A DNA stretch of 64,000 nucleotides from Shimwellia blattae DSM 4481 = NBRC 105725 (GCF_000262305.1 NC_017910.1:868001-932000); one strand, 5' to 3'. Positions 26,392 to 35,770 are shown, counted from the stretch's first letter. Notes: generated from the sequence alone by a model not told the origin. Numbers and translations are program-made.

Positions 26392-26760
26392 ATGGTTGAA
26401 GTGTTATCAGGACCTGAGCGGCGTCGGCGTCGTACTCCACAGGAAAAAATTGCCATTATTCAGCAGACTATGGAGCCGGGCATGACCGTGTCCCACGTTG
26501 CCCGTCTGCATGGCATAAATGCCAACCAGATCTTCAAATGGCGAAAACAGTATGAAGAGGGATCGCTGACTGCTGTTACTGCCGGTGAAGATGTTGTCCC
26601 GGCCTCCGAACTGGCAGCAGCCAATAAGCAAATCCGCGAACTCCAGCGACTTCTGGGTAAAAAGACGATGGAAGCCGAAATACTCAAAGAAGCCGTGGAG
26701 TTCGGCCGGGCAAAAAAATGGATTGCGCATGCGCCCTTGTTGCCCGGGGACGACGACTAA
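26392..26760 (+). CDS. IS2-like OrfA (DNA-binding/regulatory protein)
   Basis: About 122 residues: MVEVLSGPERRRRRTPQEKIAI, a helix-turn-helix (MTVSHVARLHGINANQIFKWRKQY) and a leucine-zipper region ending AKKWIAHAPLLPGDD, as in IS2 OrfA. An A7 run at 26712-26718, where the orfB frame begins, can serve as the slippery site for OrfAB fusion transposase. The start here matches IS2; the frame is open nine codons further upstream. Confidence 0.88.
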   Translation: MVEVLSGPERRRRRTPQEKIAIIQQTMEPGMTVSHVARLHGINANQIFKWRKQYEEGSLTAVTAGEDVVPASELAAANKQIRELQRLLGKKTMEAEILKEAVEFGRAKKWIAHAPLLPGDDD

Positions 26761-27596
26761 CCGACGTCTGCCGGAGTATCGGTGTGTCGCGTGCGCAACT
26801 GAGTATCAGGGTTCACCGGCCCTCTGACTGGCAGGATCGCAGACGGCAATCCCATTTTGACGACAGCGCTGTGTTATCCCGAATAAGCACGGAGGTGGCT
26901 GACCTGCCGACGTATGGTTATCGCCGTGTATGGGCGTTGCTGCGACGGGAGTCAGAGCGGAAGGGTCTGCCAGTGGTTAACGCAAAGCGGGTATATCGTA
27001 TTATGCGAGCCCACCATCTGCTCATTGAGCGTAAGCCTGCTGAGCCTTGCCGGAAGCGGGCCCATAAGGGGCGTGTAGCGGTGGCTGAGAGCAACCGGCG
27101 CTGGTGCTCAGATGGCTTCGAGTTCCGTTGTGACAATGGCGAAAAGCTGCGGGTGACCTTCGCGCAGGACTGCTGTGACAGGGAGATAATCGACTGGGCA
27201 GCCAGTACCGGAGGCTATGACAAAGAAACGGTGCAGGATGTCATGTTGGGTGCGGTAGAAAAACGCTTCGGAAGGGAGTTGCCCACAGAGTCGCTGGAAT
27301 GGCTGACGGATAACGGTTCAGCGTACAGGGCGCATGAAACGCGGGCGTTCGCTCGGATGTTGGGACTGGAGCCGTGCACAACAGCAGTCCGCAGCCCGGA
27401 AAGCAACGGCATAGCAGAAAGCTTCGTGAAGACGATAAAGCGGGATTACATCAACATGATGCCGAAACCGGACAGCCAGGCAGCGGTGATGAACTTGGCG
27501 GTGGCGTTCAGTCATTACAACGAACATCATCCGCACAGCGCGCTGGGATATCGCTCACCACGGGAATATAGACGCAGAAAGTTATCGCAACCGTAA
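26718..27596 (+). CDS. IS2-like OrfB (DDE transposase domain)
   Basis: 292 residues with the IS3-family integrase-like core: GYRRVWALLRRE, NRRWCSDGFEF (first D), WLTDNGSAYRAHETR (second D) and SPESNGIAESFVKTIKRDY (E), then HPHSALGYRSPREY. It overlaps orfA in another frame and is normally made as an OrfAB fusion. Intact, so the element may still be active. Confidence 0.92.
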   Translation: MDCACALVARGRRLTDVCRSIGVSRAQLSIRVHRPSDWQDRRRQSHFDDSAVLSRISTEVADLPTYGYRRVWALLRRESERKGLPVVNAKRVYRIMRAHHLLIERKPAEPCRKRAHKGRVAVAESNRRWCSDGFEFRCDNGEKLRVTFAQDCCDREIIDWAASTGGYDKETVQDVMLGAVEKRFGRELPTESLEWLTDNGSAYRAHETRAFARMLGLEPCTTAVRSPESNGIAESFVKTIKRDYINMMPKPDSQAAVMNLAVAFSHYNEHHPHSALGYRSPREYRRRKLSQP

Positions 27597-27855
27597 GAGA
27601 GAAAAGGTGTCTGGATATATAGGGGCAAATCCACTGTCATTGAAAGCATGGGGGCGTTTGAGAAACATTCAGTTGCTTACCTGTCTGATAAGGATGTTGC
27701 CCGTTTAGCTAACCGTTTCATACTTGATGTACTGCTTAAAGGGCTTGGCCGATGAGTGAGTCTTTGACGGGGGCTTGATGTGAATTTGCGTAGAAGTTTT
27801 GGTATACTGTTTGAACGATGTGTTTCAGCCCAGATTCTGCTTTTCAGGAGTAATA

Positions 27856-28026
27856 ATGAGCAATAACAAAAAAACTCAGGCAAGCTACGCTAAGCCATCT
27901 CGTGCTGATATCGTTCGCTCAGTAGCAACATCTACGGCTGTTGAAACAGGGCAGTCCTCCGCGAAGATCGAAGCTTCACTTGAAGCCACACGCAAAAAAT
28001 TTGCTCATTTGCGTCTTGCGGTTTAA
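27856..28026 (+). CDS. Small unknown protein, 56 aa, convergent with fic
   Basis: Starts MSNNKKTQASYAKPSRADI after a good ribosome site (CAGGAGTAATA), so this ATG is preferred to an upstream one. Its stop overlaps the fic stop on the other strand by 4 bp. A/S/K-rich, without a recognised domain; not similar to YhfG or VbhA antitoxins and lacking the S/T-xxx-E-G/N inhibitory motif. It may be an island accessory gene unrelated to Fic. Confidence 0.5.
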   Translation: MSNNKKTQASYAKPSRADIVRSVATSTAVETGQSSAKIEASLEATRKKFAHLRLAV

Positions 28027-28447
28027 CCCCTTCTTAATGCCTCACTGACCCAGTGCTTCATCGACTCGTAGTCCATTGACATGCCTGCATGTATGGCCGA
28101 GATATACTGGTTTTTGTTCTGCTCCCAGCTTTGATAATCCAGTGGTTTGTACCCACCCTGAACGGCCATCACGTCGGCCAGCAGTCGCGACAGGCGTCCG
28201 TTTCCCTCTCTGAATGGATGGATAAGTATCAGCTCGACATGGGTTATGGCGATAGCGGTGATGAGTTGTTCTTCGTCCATGCCGCTACACGGTGTGTATT
28301 GAGCCAGATACTTAGTGTCGAATTCGTTCAGCAGTTTTGGCAACTGTGCTGAAGGGGCAAACATAAAGCCGCCTTTGCTGATATTCACCGCTCTTTCTTG
28401 TCCAGCCCACTCGTAGATGTTGCCTAACCAGCGGCGATGTGTAGTGG

Positions 28448-29287
28448 TCAACTAAAACTGGCCACGGGTTTAGAGTTTTTCCAGTATCGGTTTTCCGATT
28501 CGTTTGGGGGTAACCCACCGTTATAGTCATGCGGCCTTAGCGAGCTGTAATACCCGACGATATAGTCTGTGATCGCATGAGCTGCTTCGCTAAAGTTTAT
28601 ATAGCCTGTCACTGGCACCCACTCGTTTTTCAGACTTCTGAAGAAGCGTTCCATCGGGCTATTATCCCAACAGTTTCCGCGTCGACTCATACTTTGCCTG
28701 ATCCGGTAACGCCACAATAACTGCCGGAACTGCCTGCTTGTGTAGTGGCTACCCTGGTCACTGTGGAACATCACTCCCGCTGGTTTACCTCGGGTTTCCC
28801 ACGCCATTTCCAGTGCTTTGATGGTTAACCTGCTGTCCGGTGAGAATGACATTGCCCAGCCTACCGGTTTCCTGGCGAACAAATCGAGAACAACGGCGAG
28901 GTAAGCCCAGCGGCTGCCTGTCCAGATATACGTCACATCGCCGCACCACACCTGATTAGGCTCTGTCACTGCGAACTGTCGCTTAAGGTGATTTGGGATA
29001 GCGATGTGTTCATGACCACCACGTTTATACCGGTGGGTGGGTTGCTGACAACTCACCAGCCCCAGTTCTTTCATGAGCCTGCCGGCAAGCCAGCGTCCCA
29101 TTCTGAAGCCTCTCAGGGTTGCCATAATGGCGATACTTCTTGCACCAGCAGAGCCATGACTGATGTTATGCAGCTCCAGAACCTGACTACGTAATACAGC
29201 CCGCTTGCCGTCTGGCTTTTCGGGGTTTTTCACCCAGTATTTGTAGCTGCTGCGATGAACCCCGAACACGTGGCAGAGTGTGGCCAC
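28448..29287 (-). CDS. IS911-like OrfB (DDE transposase domain)
   Basis: 279 residues from the first ATG; the -1 frame extends further upstream toward orfA for the OrfAB fusion. HTH_21-type HVFGVHRSSYKYW and rve core motifs NQVWCGDVTYIW (D), MFHSDQGSHYTSRQFRQ (D) and SRRGNCWDNSPMERFFRSLKNE (E) are present. Catalytic part of the IS911-type transposase. Confidence 0.92.
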   Translation of the reverse strand: MATLCHVFGVHRSSYKYWVKNPEKPDGKRAVLRSQVLELHNISHGSAGARSIAIMATLRGFRMGRWLAGRLMKELGLVSCQQPTHRYKRGGHEHIAIPNHLKRQFAVTEPNQVWCGDVTYIWTGSRWAYLAVVLDLFARKPVGWAMSFSPDSRLTIKALEMAWETRGKPAGVMFHSDQGSHYTSRQFRQLLWRYRIRQSMSRRGNCWDNSPMERFFRSLKNEWVPVTGYINFSEAAHAITDYIVGYYSSLRPHDYNGGLPPNESENRYWKNSKPVASFS

Positions 29288-29313
29288 AGGATACTGCGCT
29301 CTGAGTTTCCCGA

Positions 29314-29616
<303 letters not shown>

Positions 29617-30060
29617 TGGGACACCTGTATTGTTCTGAGATGAGCATATCACCTCTGTTCAGGTGGCCAAATTCAGTAAACCACTACAATGCCAGCTTTT
29701 AAGCATGGCTACGCTGAGCTGTCCTTGCGGGAACTGTTCTTCAAAAACAGACTGGTAGAGTTGTTCTAACAGGACAAGTTCAGCCTCATCCATCTCATCA
29801 GAAGTCGCGATCCCCAGCTTGTTAGCCAAAACTTGCTCGCCAGAGTCTTTCTCATACTGACCCTCACTGCTGGATACATGGTATCGGCTCATGGAGATGC
29901 CCTGTGTTATTAGAAGGATGGGAAAACAGAGGGAGTATAACGCTGGATGAGTACAGCAAACAATATTCTTAAAATCATATAGTTACAAAAGTGTAGGTTA
30001 AAATGTAGTTTTTATTCACTGGTGGAAAATAATCTTTAATAATCAGCATTAACACACCAA

Positions 30061-30096
30061 TGCATCATGGGGGTGTGGCTGGACAGGTCCTTATCA
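30061..30096. repeat. attR-like 36-bp direct repeat with displaced mutS 5' end
   Basis: Second copy of the mutS repeat. On the minus strand the adjoining 30097-30130 reads as a mutS start (MSKINMQEATDKDLSSHTPMM) and then runs out of frame into island DNA. It lies on the outer chromosomal side, so it should be the original mutS start and leader, separated from the gene by integration. Confidence 0.8.
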
Positions 30097-30149
30097 GTCG
30101 CCTCTTGCATATTGATTTTACTCATTTTTAAAGTCTTTCACGTGCCCAA

Positions 30150-30794
30150 TTACTGCCGTAATAAGAAATGGCGCTGATGGTATACAGTGCCCGCCGGGGC
30201 CACGGAGGCGAACGCGGTGCGGCAGCGATCCGATACGCCGTTCAGCCCTTCCTGCTGCTGGCTGAAGGTGATGACAGGCGGCGTGGTTTCCCGGTTGATT
30301 GTCAGCACGAATATGCTGTCGTAATCGTACTTCGGCCAGCTATCCGGCACGACCGAGCTGTCTGCCCCTTCACGACGCAGGATAGATTTCACCACGCGGA
30401 TCAGATTGTGGTGCTCCCAGGCAACCAGGATAACCGGCTGTTTATCCCGGGTGAGCCGTTTTGCCACGCGCTTCACGTCTGCGGCGTGGTACTCCAGGTT
30501 AATCGGTACAGAGAGCTGCACCGCCAGTGGTGTCACGGTGCTGAGTGCGCGTAATGAACTGCCGGTATTGCTCTGATCCGGTGCAGAAGCAAAGATTGCG
30601 CCAGGCGGCCCGAAACGGGACACCAGCACAGTCGGCAGCGCCAGGGAGCGGTTGAGCCCCTTGCAGGTGAGCTGCCCGCTGCCGTTATCGGGCTTCTCCC
30701 CGTGGCGGATAAAAATAAAGGTTTGTGTTGCCCGGGCCATACTGCTCAGGGCCATCAGAAGTGTGAAAAATAGCGTGATGTGGCGTCGCATCAT
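30150..30794 (-). CDS. Secreted histidine phosphatase family protein
   Basis: About 214 residues with a signal peptide (MMRRHITLFFTLLMALSSMARA). The catalytic motif FIFIRHGEKPDNG follows immediately, with a second histidine in VAWEHHNLIR, as in the phosphoglycerate-mutase-like (histidine phosphatase) superfamily. Probably periplasmic. It differs in sequence from Ais/PmrG, and the substrate is unknown. It lies just outside the island's attR. Start chosen at the Met-Met pair after AGAGAGAAC. Confidence 0.7.
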   Translation of the reverse strand: MMRRHITLFFTLLMALSSMARATQTFIFIRHGEKPDNGSGQLTCKGLNRSLALPTVLVSRFGPPGAIFASAPDQSNTGSSLRALSTVTPLAVQLSVPINLEYHAADVKRVAKRLTRDKQPVILVAWEHHNLIRVVKSILRREGADSSVVPDSWPKYDYDSIFVLTINRETTPPVITFSQQQEGLNGVSDRCRTAFASVAPAGTVYHQRHFLLRQ

Positions 30795-31141
30795 GTTGTT
30801 CTCTCTGAAAGGCAAAGGTCATGGCCGGGCATATAGCCTGACACCTGGTTGATTTTTGAGCTTATTTTGCCAGTTAACCGGACAATACTTTGCCTGAAGT
30901 GAGATAACGGTGTGTATATTTCCGTGCGCCTGAGGATTTTTTCAGCCAACCGGACAGAAAAACACCGGCCGGGCCGGTTGAGCAATCATACTTTTGCAGG
31001 AGATTACCGGCCAGTGAAGGTAATGTGATCGTTCTCCGGATCTCGGATTTAGCGCTAGCATAAATGCCTGGCAGGCTATTTCCTGCCCGTAATTAACGGT
31101 GTTATTCTGCTGCGGATACTAACTGCGAAAGGAAACAGGTT
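30795..31141. other. Intergenic stretch without a recognised gene
   Basis: About 347 bp between the divergent phosphatase and a 74-aa ORF. It holds a short inverted repeat (GGCAGG / CCTGCC, 31069-31086) and a ribosome site ahead of the ORF. Presumably carries both promoters; no specific site can be named. Confidence 0.4.
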
Positions 31142-31366
31142 ATGTCCGGAAGTGAGTCCAACGTCAGAATCAGTGATGTTATCCCCAATTTTATCGATAC
31201 CGCCGTTAACTTTATGGCATCCACCCAGGCATTCCGTGAGTATCTGCATAACGCGCCGCGTACCGATATTACCCCGGCCGGGTTAAGTGACGATAAAGCA
31301 CGCCACTACTTCGAGTGCCTGAGCTACTACCGGGAAATTTATCAGCCGGTCTCCCGGCAGCGTTAG
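31142..31366 (+). CDS. Small unknown protein, 74 aa
   Basis: Begins MSGSESNVRISDVIPNFID after AAAGGAAACAGG. Acidic and soluble, with tyrosine-rich FECLSYYREIYQPV near the end. Codon use is like the core genes. It converges on the ABC-transporter operon with a 34-bp gap. No family recognised. Confidence 0.55.
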   Translation: MSGSESNVRISDVIPNFIDTAVNFMASTQAFREYLHNAPRTDITPAGLSDDKARHYFECLSYYREIYQPVSRQR

Positions 31367-31400
31367 TGTCAGGGCAGGCGGGCTGTGCCGCCCGCCTGGA

Positions 31401-32168
31401 TCAGGCATACTGCGGGATAAAATCGCTGAGGATATCGTCGCGCAGCGCCAGAAAATCTGCCTGGCTCCGGTTTCGGGGACGGGGCAGGTCTATCTCTACA
31501 ATGCGCCTGATATGGCCGGGATTTGCCGCCATCACAACAACCCTGTCGCTCAGCCATACGGCTTCATCCACATCGTGGGTGACCAGAATCATGGTGATAT
31601 TTTCCCGCTGCCACAGTGACTGTAACTCCCCCTGCAACCGCTGGCGGGTGAAGGCATCCAGCGCGCCAAGCGGCTCATCAAGCAGTAAAACCTGAGGCTG
31701 GTTTACCAGCGCCCGGGCGATGGCAACCCGCTGGGCCATACCGCCGGAAATTTCGTGGGGCCAGGCGTGTGCGAAGCCCTGTAGCCCGACCAGCGCCAGA
31801 TGCTCATCCACCCGGCGGGCTTTTTCTGCCGCGCTGAGCGGGGCGTTTTTCAGCCCTACCGCAATGTTCTGCTCCACGTTCAGCCAGGGAAACAGCCGGT
31901 TATCCTGAAAGACGATACCCCGCTCAAGCCCCGGCCCGGTGATGGCTTTCCCGCCCAGGCTGATGGTGCCCTGATAGTCAGTATCCAGCCCGAGCACCAT
32001 ACGCAGTAGGGTCGATTTTCCACAACCGCTACTGCCAACGATACTGATAAACTCTCCCGGCCCTATCGTCAGGGAGACATCATTAAGGATCTCCCGCCGC
32101 GCACCGGGTCTGTGGGGATCGGCAAAAGATTTATTCACATGATTAATACTGAGCGCAGCACGCGTCAT
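31401..32168 (-). CDS. ABC transporter ATP-binding protein, sulfonate/sulfate-ester type
   Basis: 255 residues of the SsuB/TauB/AtsC class. Walker A VGSSGCGKSTLLRMV, signature HEISGGMAQRVAIARAL, Walker B VLLLDEPLGALD and the switch histidine in VTHDVDEAVWLSDRV are present. Energises the importer formed by the two permeases upstream. Last gene of the five-gene operon; a 9-bp gap separates it from the preceding permease. Confidence 0.9.
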   Translation of the reverse strand: MTRAALSINHVNKSFADPHRPGARREILNDVSLTIGPGEFISIVGSSGCGKSTLLRMVLGLDTDYQGTISLGGKAITGPGLERGIVFQDNRLFPWLNVEQNIAVGLKNAPLSAAEKARRVDEHLALVGLQGFAHAWPHEISGGMAQRVAIARALVNQPQVLLLDEPLGALDAFTRQRLQGELQSLWQRENITMILVTHDVDEAVWLSDRVVVMAANPGHIRRIVEIDLPRPRNRSQADFLALRDDILSDFIPQYA

Positions 32169-32177
32169 ATCAACTCC

Positions 32178-32942
32178 TCAGATTATCTGGTAACCCAGGC
32201 GGTACGCCAGGCGCTGTTCCAGCCAGCGGGCGCTGGCATTCAGCCCCCATCCCACCAGGCCAATGATCACCATACCGGTTATGACTAAATCCATCCGGAA
32301 ATGCTCACTGCCGTCGATTAACAGGTTGCCGATCCCCTCCCCGGAGACCAGTAAATACTCCGCGCCGATGGTGGCAAGCCAGGAGTAAATCAGCGACAGG
32401 TAAAGGCCGGTAAAAATGGTCGGCAGTGCTGCCGGGAGCTGCAGTGTCCGGAAGGTCTGCAACCGGGTCAGGCACAGGGTGCGGGCCACCTCCTGAAGCG
32501 ACGGAGGGACCTGGCGCAGGCCATCCCAGGTGTGCACGGTAACCGGCACCAGCGCCGCCAGAGACAGGAACACCACTTTGGCCGTATCCGTAAGCCCGAA
32601 CCAGACTGAAATCAGCGGGATCCAGGCAAACAGCGAAACCTGCTTAAAGGTGTTAAAACTCCCGCCGACAATCAGCGAAAATGTCCGCCACTGGCCCAGC
32701 AGATACCCCAGTATCATGCCCGCACTGGCACCCAGCGCAAAACCTGTCAGCTCCCGGATAAGGCTGGCAGACAGGGCACGCCACAGCTGGCCGGAGGCGG
32801 CCATATGCCAGGCGGTGTGCAGCACCTGCTCGGGGGGCACCAGCAGGGCTGAGCGGGCCGGGTAGTAATGGGCGCACCACCACCAGACCACGAGTGCCAG
32901 TACCGGGAGCACGCCACCGCGTAGTTTTTTCAGACTGTGCAT
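32178..32942 (-). CDS. ABC transporter permease, sulfonate/sulfate-ester type (second)
   Basis: 254 residues with about six membrane helices. The SsuC/TauC-type permease loop appears as EVARTLCLTRLQTFRTLQLPAALPTIFTGLYLS. It overlaps the previous permease gene by one base. Two different permeases in one operon suggest a heterodimeric channel, unlike the single SsuC or TauC. Confidence 0.88.
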   Translation of the reverse strand: MHSLKKLRGGVLPVLALVVWWWCAHYYPARSALLVPPEQVLHTAWHMAASGQLWRALSASLIRELTGFALGASAGMILGYLLGQWRTFSLIVGGSFNTFKQVSLFAWIPLISVWFGLTDTAKVVFLSLAALVPVTVHTWDGLRQVPPSLQEVARTLCLTRLQTFRTLQLPAALPTIFTGLYLSLIYSWLATIGAEYLLVSGEGIGNLLIDGSEHFRMDLVITGMVIIGLVGWGLNASARWLEQRLAYRLGYQII

Positions 32943-33781
32943 TATTCCCCCTTTACCACCTGGCGGTGGCGCAGCAGATACCTTTCAGCGGCGCTGCATC
33001 CCCGGTCAATCAGCCAGCCTGTTGCGCCCACCACCACCACTGAGGCCATCACCAGATCCAGCTGAAACAGCTGGCGGCCATAAACAATCAGGTATCCGAG
33101 CCCTTCGCTGGAGGCGATAAGCTCAACCACCACCAGTGAAAGCCAGGCCTTCGTGAAGGCCAGCCGCAGGGCGCTGAACAGCACAGGCACTGCGGCTGGT
33201 AACACCACGCCACTAATAATTTGCCGCTGGCTGAAGCCGTTTACCCGGGCGACCTCGATAAGCGATACCGGGGCATGGCGAAACGCCTGAATGGCCCCAA
33301 GAGTGACCGGCACCAGGGCCGCATGGGCAATCAGCGCGTATTTCAGCGGCTCGCCAATCCCAAAGATCAGCAGCGCAAAGGGGAACCAGCCCAGCACCGG
33401 AATTTGTACCAGCCCGTTAAAGCCCGGCAGGATAAACGCCCGTAGCGTTGCAAAAAGCCCCATCGCGCAGCCCAGCGCCAGGCCCAGCAGGCTGCCAGTG
33501 ACAAAACCGACCAGCACACGCTGCAGGCTGGCGCGGGTGTTCAGCCATAAATCGCCGCTGGTGGCCAGATCACTGAGGGTCAGCCACACATCCCCGGGGG
33601 AGGGCAACACCTGCGCAGAGATCCACTGCTGGCTGGCGGCAAGCTGCCAGCCAGCCAGCAGGGTGAGGGGCAGCAGCCAGCCATATAACCCCGGGGAGAG
33701 GCGCAGCCTGCGCCCGGTGCGCGCTGTGCGGGCAACCGCCGGGGAGAAGATCCCGGGCAGTGAAAGGTTAACCTGGGGCAT
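32942..33781 (-). CDS. ABC transporter permease, sulfonate/sulfate-ester type (first)
   Basis: 279 residues. A basic N-terminus is followed by membrane helices, with the permease loop EVARVNGFSQRQIISGVVLPAAVPVLFSALRLAFTKAW coupling to the ATPase. It overlaps the binding-protein gene by 14 bp. Probable partner of the second permease. Confidence 0.88.
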   Translation of the reverse strand: MPQVNLSLPGIFSPAVARTARTGRRLRLSPGLYGWLLPLTLLAGWQLAASQQWISAQVLPSPGDVWLTLSDLATSGDLWLNTRASLQRVLVGFVTGSLLGLALGCAMGLFATLRAFILPGFNGLVQIPVLGWFPFALLIFGIGEPLKYALIAHAALVPVTLGAIQAFRHAPVSLIEVARVNGFSQRQIISGVVLPAAVPVLFSALRLAFTKAWLSLVVVELIASSEGLGYLIVYGRQLFQLDLVMASVVVVGATGWLIDRGCSAAERYLLRHRQVVKGE

Positions 33782-34844
33782 GGGGCGACTCCTGCTGTTC
33801 TGCGGTGGGCTGGCCGCTGGCGTTTGCCGGGGTCCAGTAATTTTCCAGCCCTTTTTCTTTCAGCGCCTGGTTAAGATAACGGGGATCAAACCAGCCGCTG
33901 ACATCCACTGTCCGGCGGATCAGGCGCTCGGCTTGTGCCTGCCCGGCCACCTGCTGGTAGCGGGTACGAAAGAACGTATCCAGCAACGGGGAGTTACGCT
34001 CCTGCAAAGACTGGTTAGCAAATTCGGCCTGCCAGGAGGTATAAGGAACGCCGGATTTAGCCCACTCCCGGAATAACGCCTGCTGATTGGCCGGATCTGA
34101 CGCCCAGCGGGCGGCATCCACAACCACGCTGACCACTTTCTGGGTCTGCTGAGGGTGGGTGCGGGCATATTCATCGCGTACCAGCAGTGAGGTCTGGCGG
34201 GTGAGCCCCACATCCTGGCCCTGGGTGGAGTAGATAATGTCCACAATCCCCTGATCCCGCAGCCGGAAGAGCTCCATACCGCCGAAGGCCGCATCCACAC
34301 CTTTAGTGGCCAGGGCGGCCTGGGTGGCGCCGTTATCCAGGTTAATCACTTTAAGGTCCCGCTCGGTTAACCCGTGGGCTTTCAGGATATTAATGGCCAC
34401 CAGGTGGCCGTTGGTCCCGCGGAAGATGGCCACTTTCTTCCCTTTAAGATCGGCCAGCGTTTTGATATCCGAGCCCTTCGGCACGGCCACATAGCTGTTG
34501 CCCCGGGTGCCCACGGCGGCAATCAGCCGGGTATCAAGGCCGTTCGCCCGGGCAACCACCTGGGGGAGATCCCCCTCCCAGGCGAAATCGATCTGCTTAC
34601 TGGACAGGGCCTCGTTAACGGCCGGGCCAGCCCCTTTAAAGAAGAACCACTGAATATCTGTGCCGCTCCCGGCAAAGGCTTTTTCCAGCAGTTGCTGATT
34701 GCGCACTACCCCCAGGGCCGAGCCACCGGCGGTGACCGGATCCCCTCCGCCGCCGGTGGCAACACCGATACGCAACGCATCGGCATACGCGCTGCTGATG
34801 CCCAGCAGTAACAGCCAGGCGACATAATGGCGTTTTTTCATCAT
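33768..34844 (-). CDS. Periplasmic substrate-binding protein, sulfonate/sulfate-ester ABC importer
   Basis: 358 residues with a signal peptide ending SSAYA. SsuA/AtsR-like fold: GGGGDPVTAGGSALGVV near the N-terminus, LADLKGKKVAIFRGTNGH and AAFGGMELFRLRDQG. It collects the substrate for the importer. Overlaps the dioxygenase gene by 4 bp. The neighbour suggests alkyl sulfate esters, but aliphatic sulfonates are possible. Confidence 0.88.
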   Translation of the reverse strand: MMKKRHYVAWLLLLGISSAYADALRIGVATGGGGDPVTAGGSALGVVRNQQLLEKAFAGSGTDIQWFFFKGAGPAVNEALSSKQIDFAWEGDLPQVVARANGLDTRLIAAVGTRGNSYVAVPKGSDIKTLADLKGKKVAIFRGTNGHLVAINILKAHGLTERDLKVINLDNGATQAALATKGVDAAFGGMELFRLRDQGIVDIIYSTQGQDVGLTRQTSLLVRDEYARTHPQQTQKVVSVVVDAARWASDPANQQALFREWAKSGVPYTSWQAEFANQSLQERNSPLLDTFFRTRYQQVAGQAQAERLIRRTVDVSGWFDPRYLNQALKEKGLENYWTPANASGQPTAEQQESPHAPG

Positions 34845-35770
34845 AGGGTGGCTCCTGCTGTGGCCGGACGGCGCTGTTTTTCCTGCTCATTTTGCGGTGA
34901 GCGGGTGGTTGGGGTGGGCAGAATGGCCCGGCTGTGTCTGCCATCGACACTGACCGGGATATCACCCGCCACGGTCGTGCGGCGCACTATTCGCGCGGCA
35001 TCGCCGTAATCATCTACCGCGATATGCTGGGTGGCCCGGTTATCCCAGATAACCACATCGCCCTGTTGCCAGCGCCAGCGCACGGTGTTGTTCAGGCTGG
35101 TGATGCGCTGCTGGAATAACTGAAACAGCAGGGCGGAATCCTGTGGGCTGACTCCCTGGATCTGGCGCACAAAATGGCCGAGCAGCAGGTTGCGTTCTCC
35201 GGTTTCCGGGTGAACATGGACCAGCGGGTGCTCGGTTTCATAGACGGCGGAAACGAAACTCTCCCGGCGGCGCTGGTTGAGTGTGGCATCCACATTTTTT
35301 GACGGCACATAGTCATAGACATTGGTGTGTCTGGCCCACAGGGTGTCTGCCAGGTGCTGCAGGGGCTGAGGGAGATCCTGATACGCGCTGGCGGTATTGG
35401 CCCAGACGGTATCGCCACCGAAGGGGGGGATCACTTCACCGCGCAGAATCGAGACTTTTGGGTAGTCCACCACGAAGGTGACATCCGTATGCCAGGAGCT
35501 GGCGCGGCTCTCCCGGGAGTCGAGGTTCAGAATGGCGCTGGTCTGCCGGTCGCTGTCTACGGTGGGGTGGGGAACTTGTGGCCCGAAGCGGCGCGAAAAG
35601 GCTTCGTGCTGTTCATCATTAAGATGCTGGTTACGCAGGAACAGCACTTTATACTGCAACAGTGCCTGATACAGGGCGCTGAATGTTGCGTCATCCAGCG
35701 GGTCGCTCAGCGAAATATGACGCACTTCAGCACCAAGACGTCCGGCCACGGGGGTGATGGTAAAGGTCAT
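34841..35770 (-). CDS. Fe(II)/2-oxoglutarate dioxygenase, AtsK/TauD family (probable alkylsulfatase)
   Basis: 309 residues; iron ligands H94 and D96 in SSWHTDVTF and H249 in NRATQHIAVDDY, with the 2-oxoglutarate arginine in ARIVRR. GGDTVWANTASAYQDLP and LWARHTNVYDY resemble Pseudomonas AtsK (alkyl sulfate ester cleavage) more than E. coli TauD (taurine). It would release sulfate or sulfite to feed the cys pathway encoded ~20 kb away. First gene of the operon, with AGGAGC before the ATG. The C-terminal ~25 residues are an unusual polar tail. Substrate inferred. Confidence 0.85.
   Translation of the reverse strand: MTFTITPVAGRLGAEVRHISLSDPLDDATFSALYQALLQYKVLFLRNQHLNDEQHEAFSRRFGPQVPHPTVDSDRQTSAILNLDSRESRASSWHTDVTFVVDYPKVSILRGEVIPPFGGDTVWANTASAYQDLPQPLQHLADTLWARHTNVYDYVPSKNVDATLNQRRRESFVSAVYETEHPLVHVHPETGERNLLLGHFVRQIQGVSPQDSALLFQLFQQRITSLNNTVRWRWQQGDVVIWDNRATQHIAVDDYGDAARIVRRTTVAGDIPVSVDGRHSRAILPTPTTRSPQNEQEKQRRPATAGATL

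Larger units (their letters stand above)
26302..27633 (+). mobile_element. IS2-like insertion sequence (IS3 family), complete
   Basis: 1332 bp, close to IS2 (1331 bp). Ends begin TAGACTGGCCCC and, inverted, TGGATTTGCCCC, both running on to CCAGACAC. Flanked by the 5-bp direct repeat CTGTC at 26297-26301 and 27634-27638, the usual IS2 target duplication. It carries orfA and orfB in overlapping frames. The intact ends and duplication suggest a fairly recent insertion. Confidence 0.92.
26236..27755 (+). pseudogene. Unidentified coding fragment split by the IS2-like element
   Basis: Removing the IS and one copy of CTGTC joins 26236-26301 to 27639-27755 in one open frame of about 60 codons, containing GLKHLWAEETVDAVIESM and YLSDKDVARLANRFILDVLL. 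It begins right after a stop with no clear start codon, so it looks like the C-terminal end of a lost gene. No family recognised. Confidence 0.45.

Noticed and set aside
27856..28451. Classical fic toxin-antitoxin pair
   Set aside because: The small ORF is convergent, not upstream of fic, and lacks the known inhibitory motif; kept only as a hypothesis.
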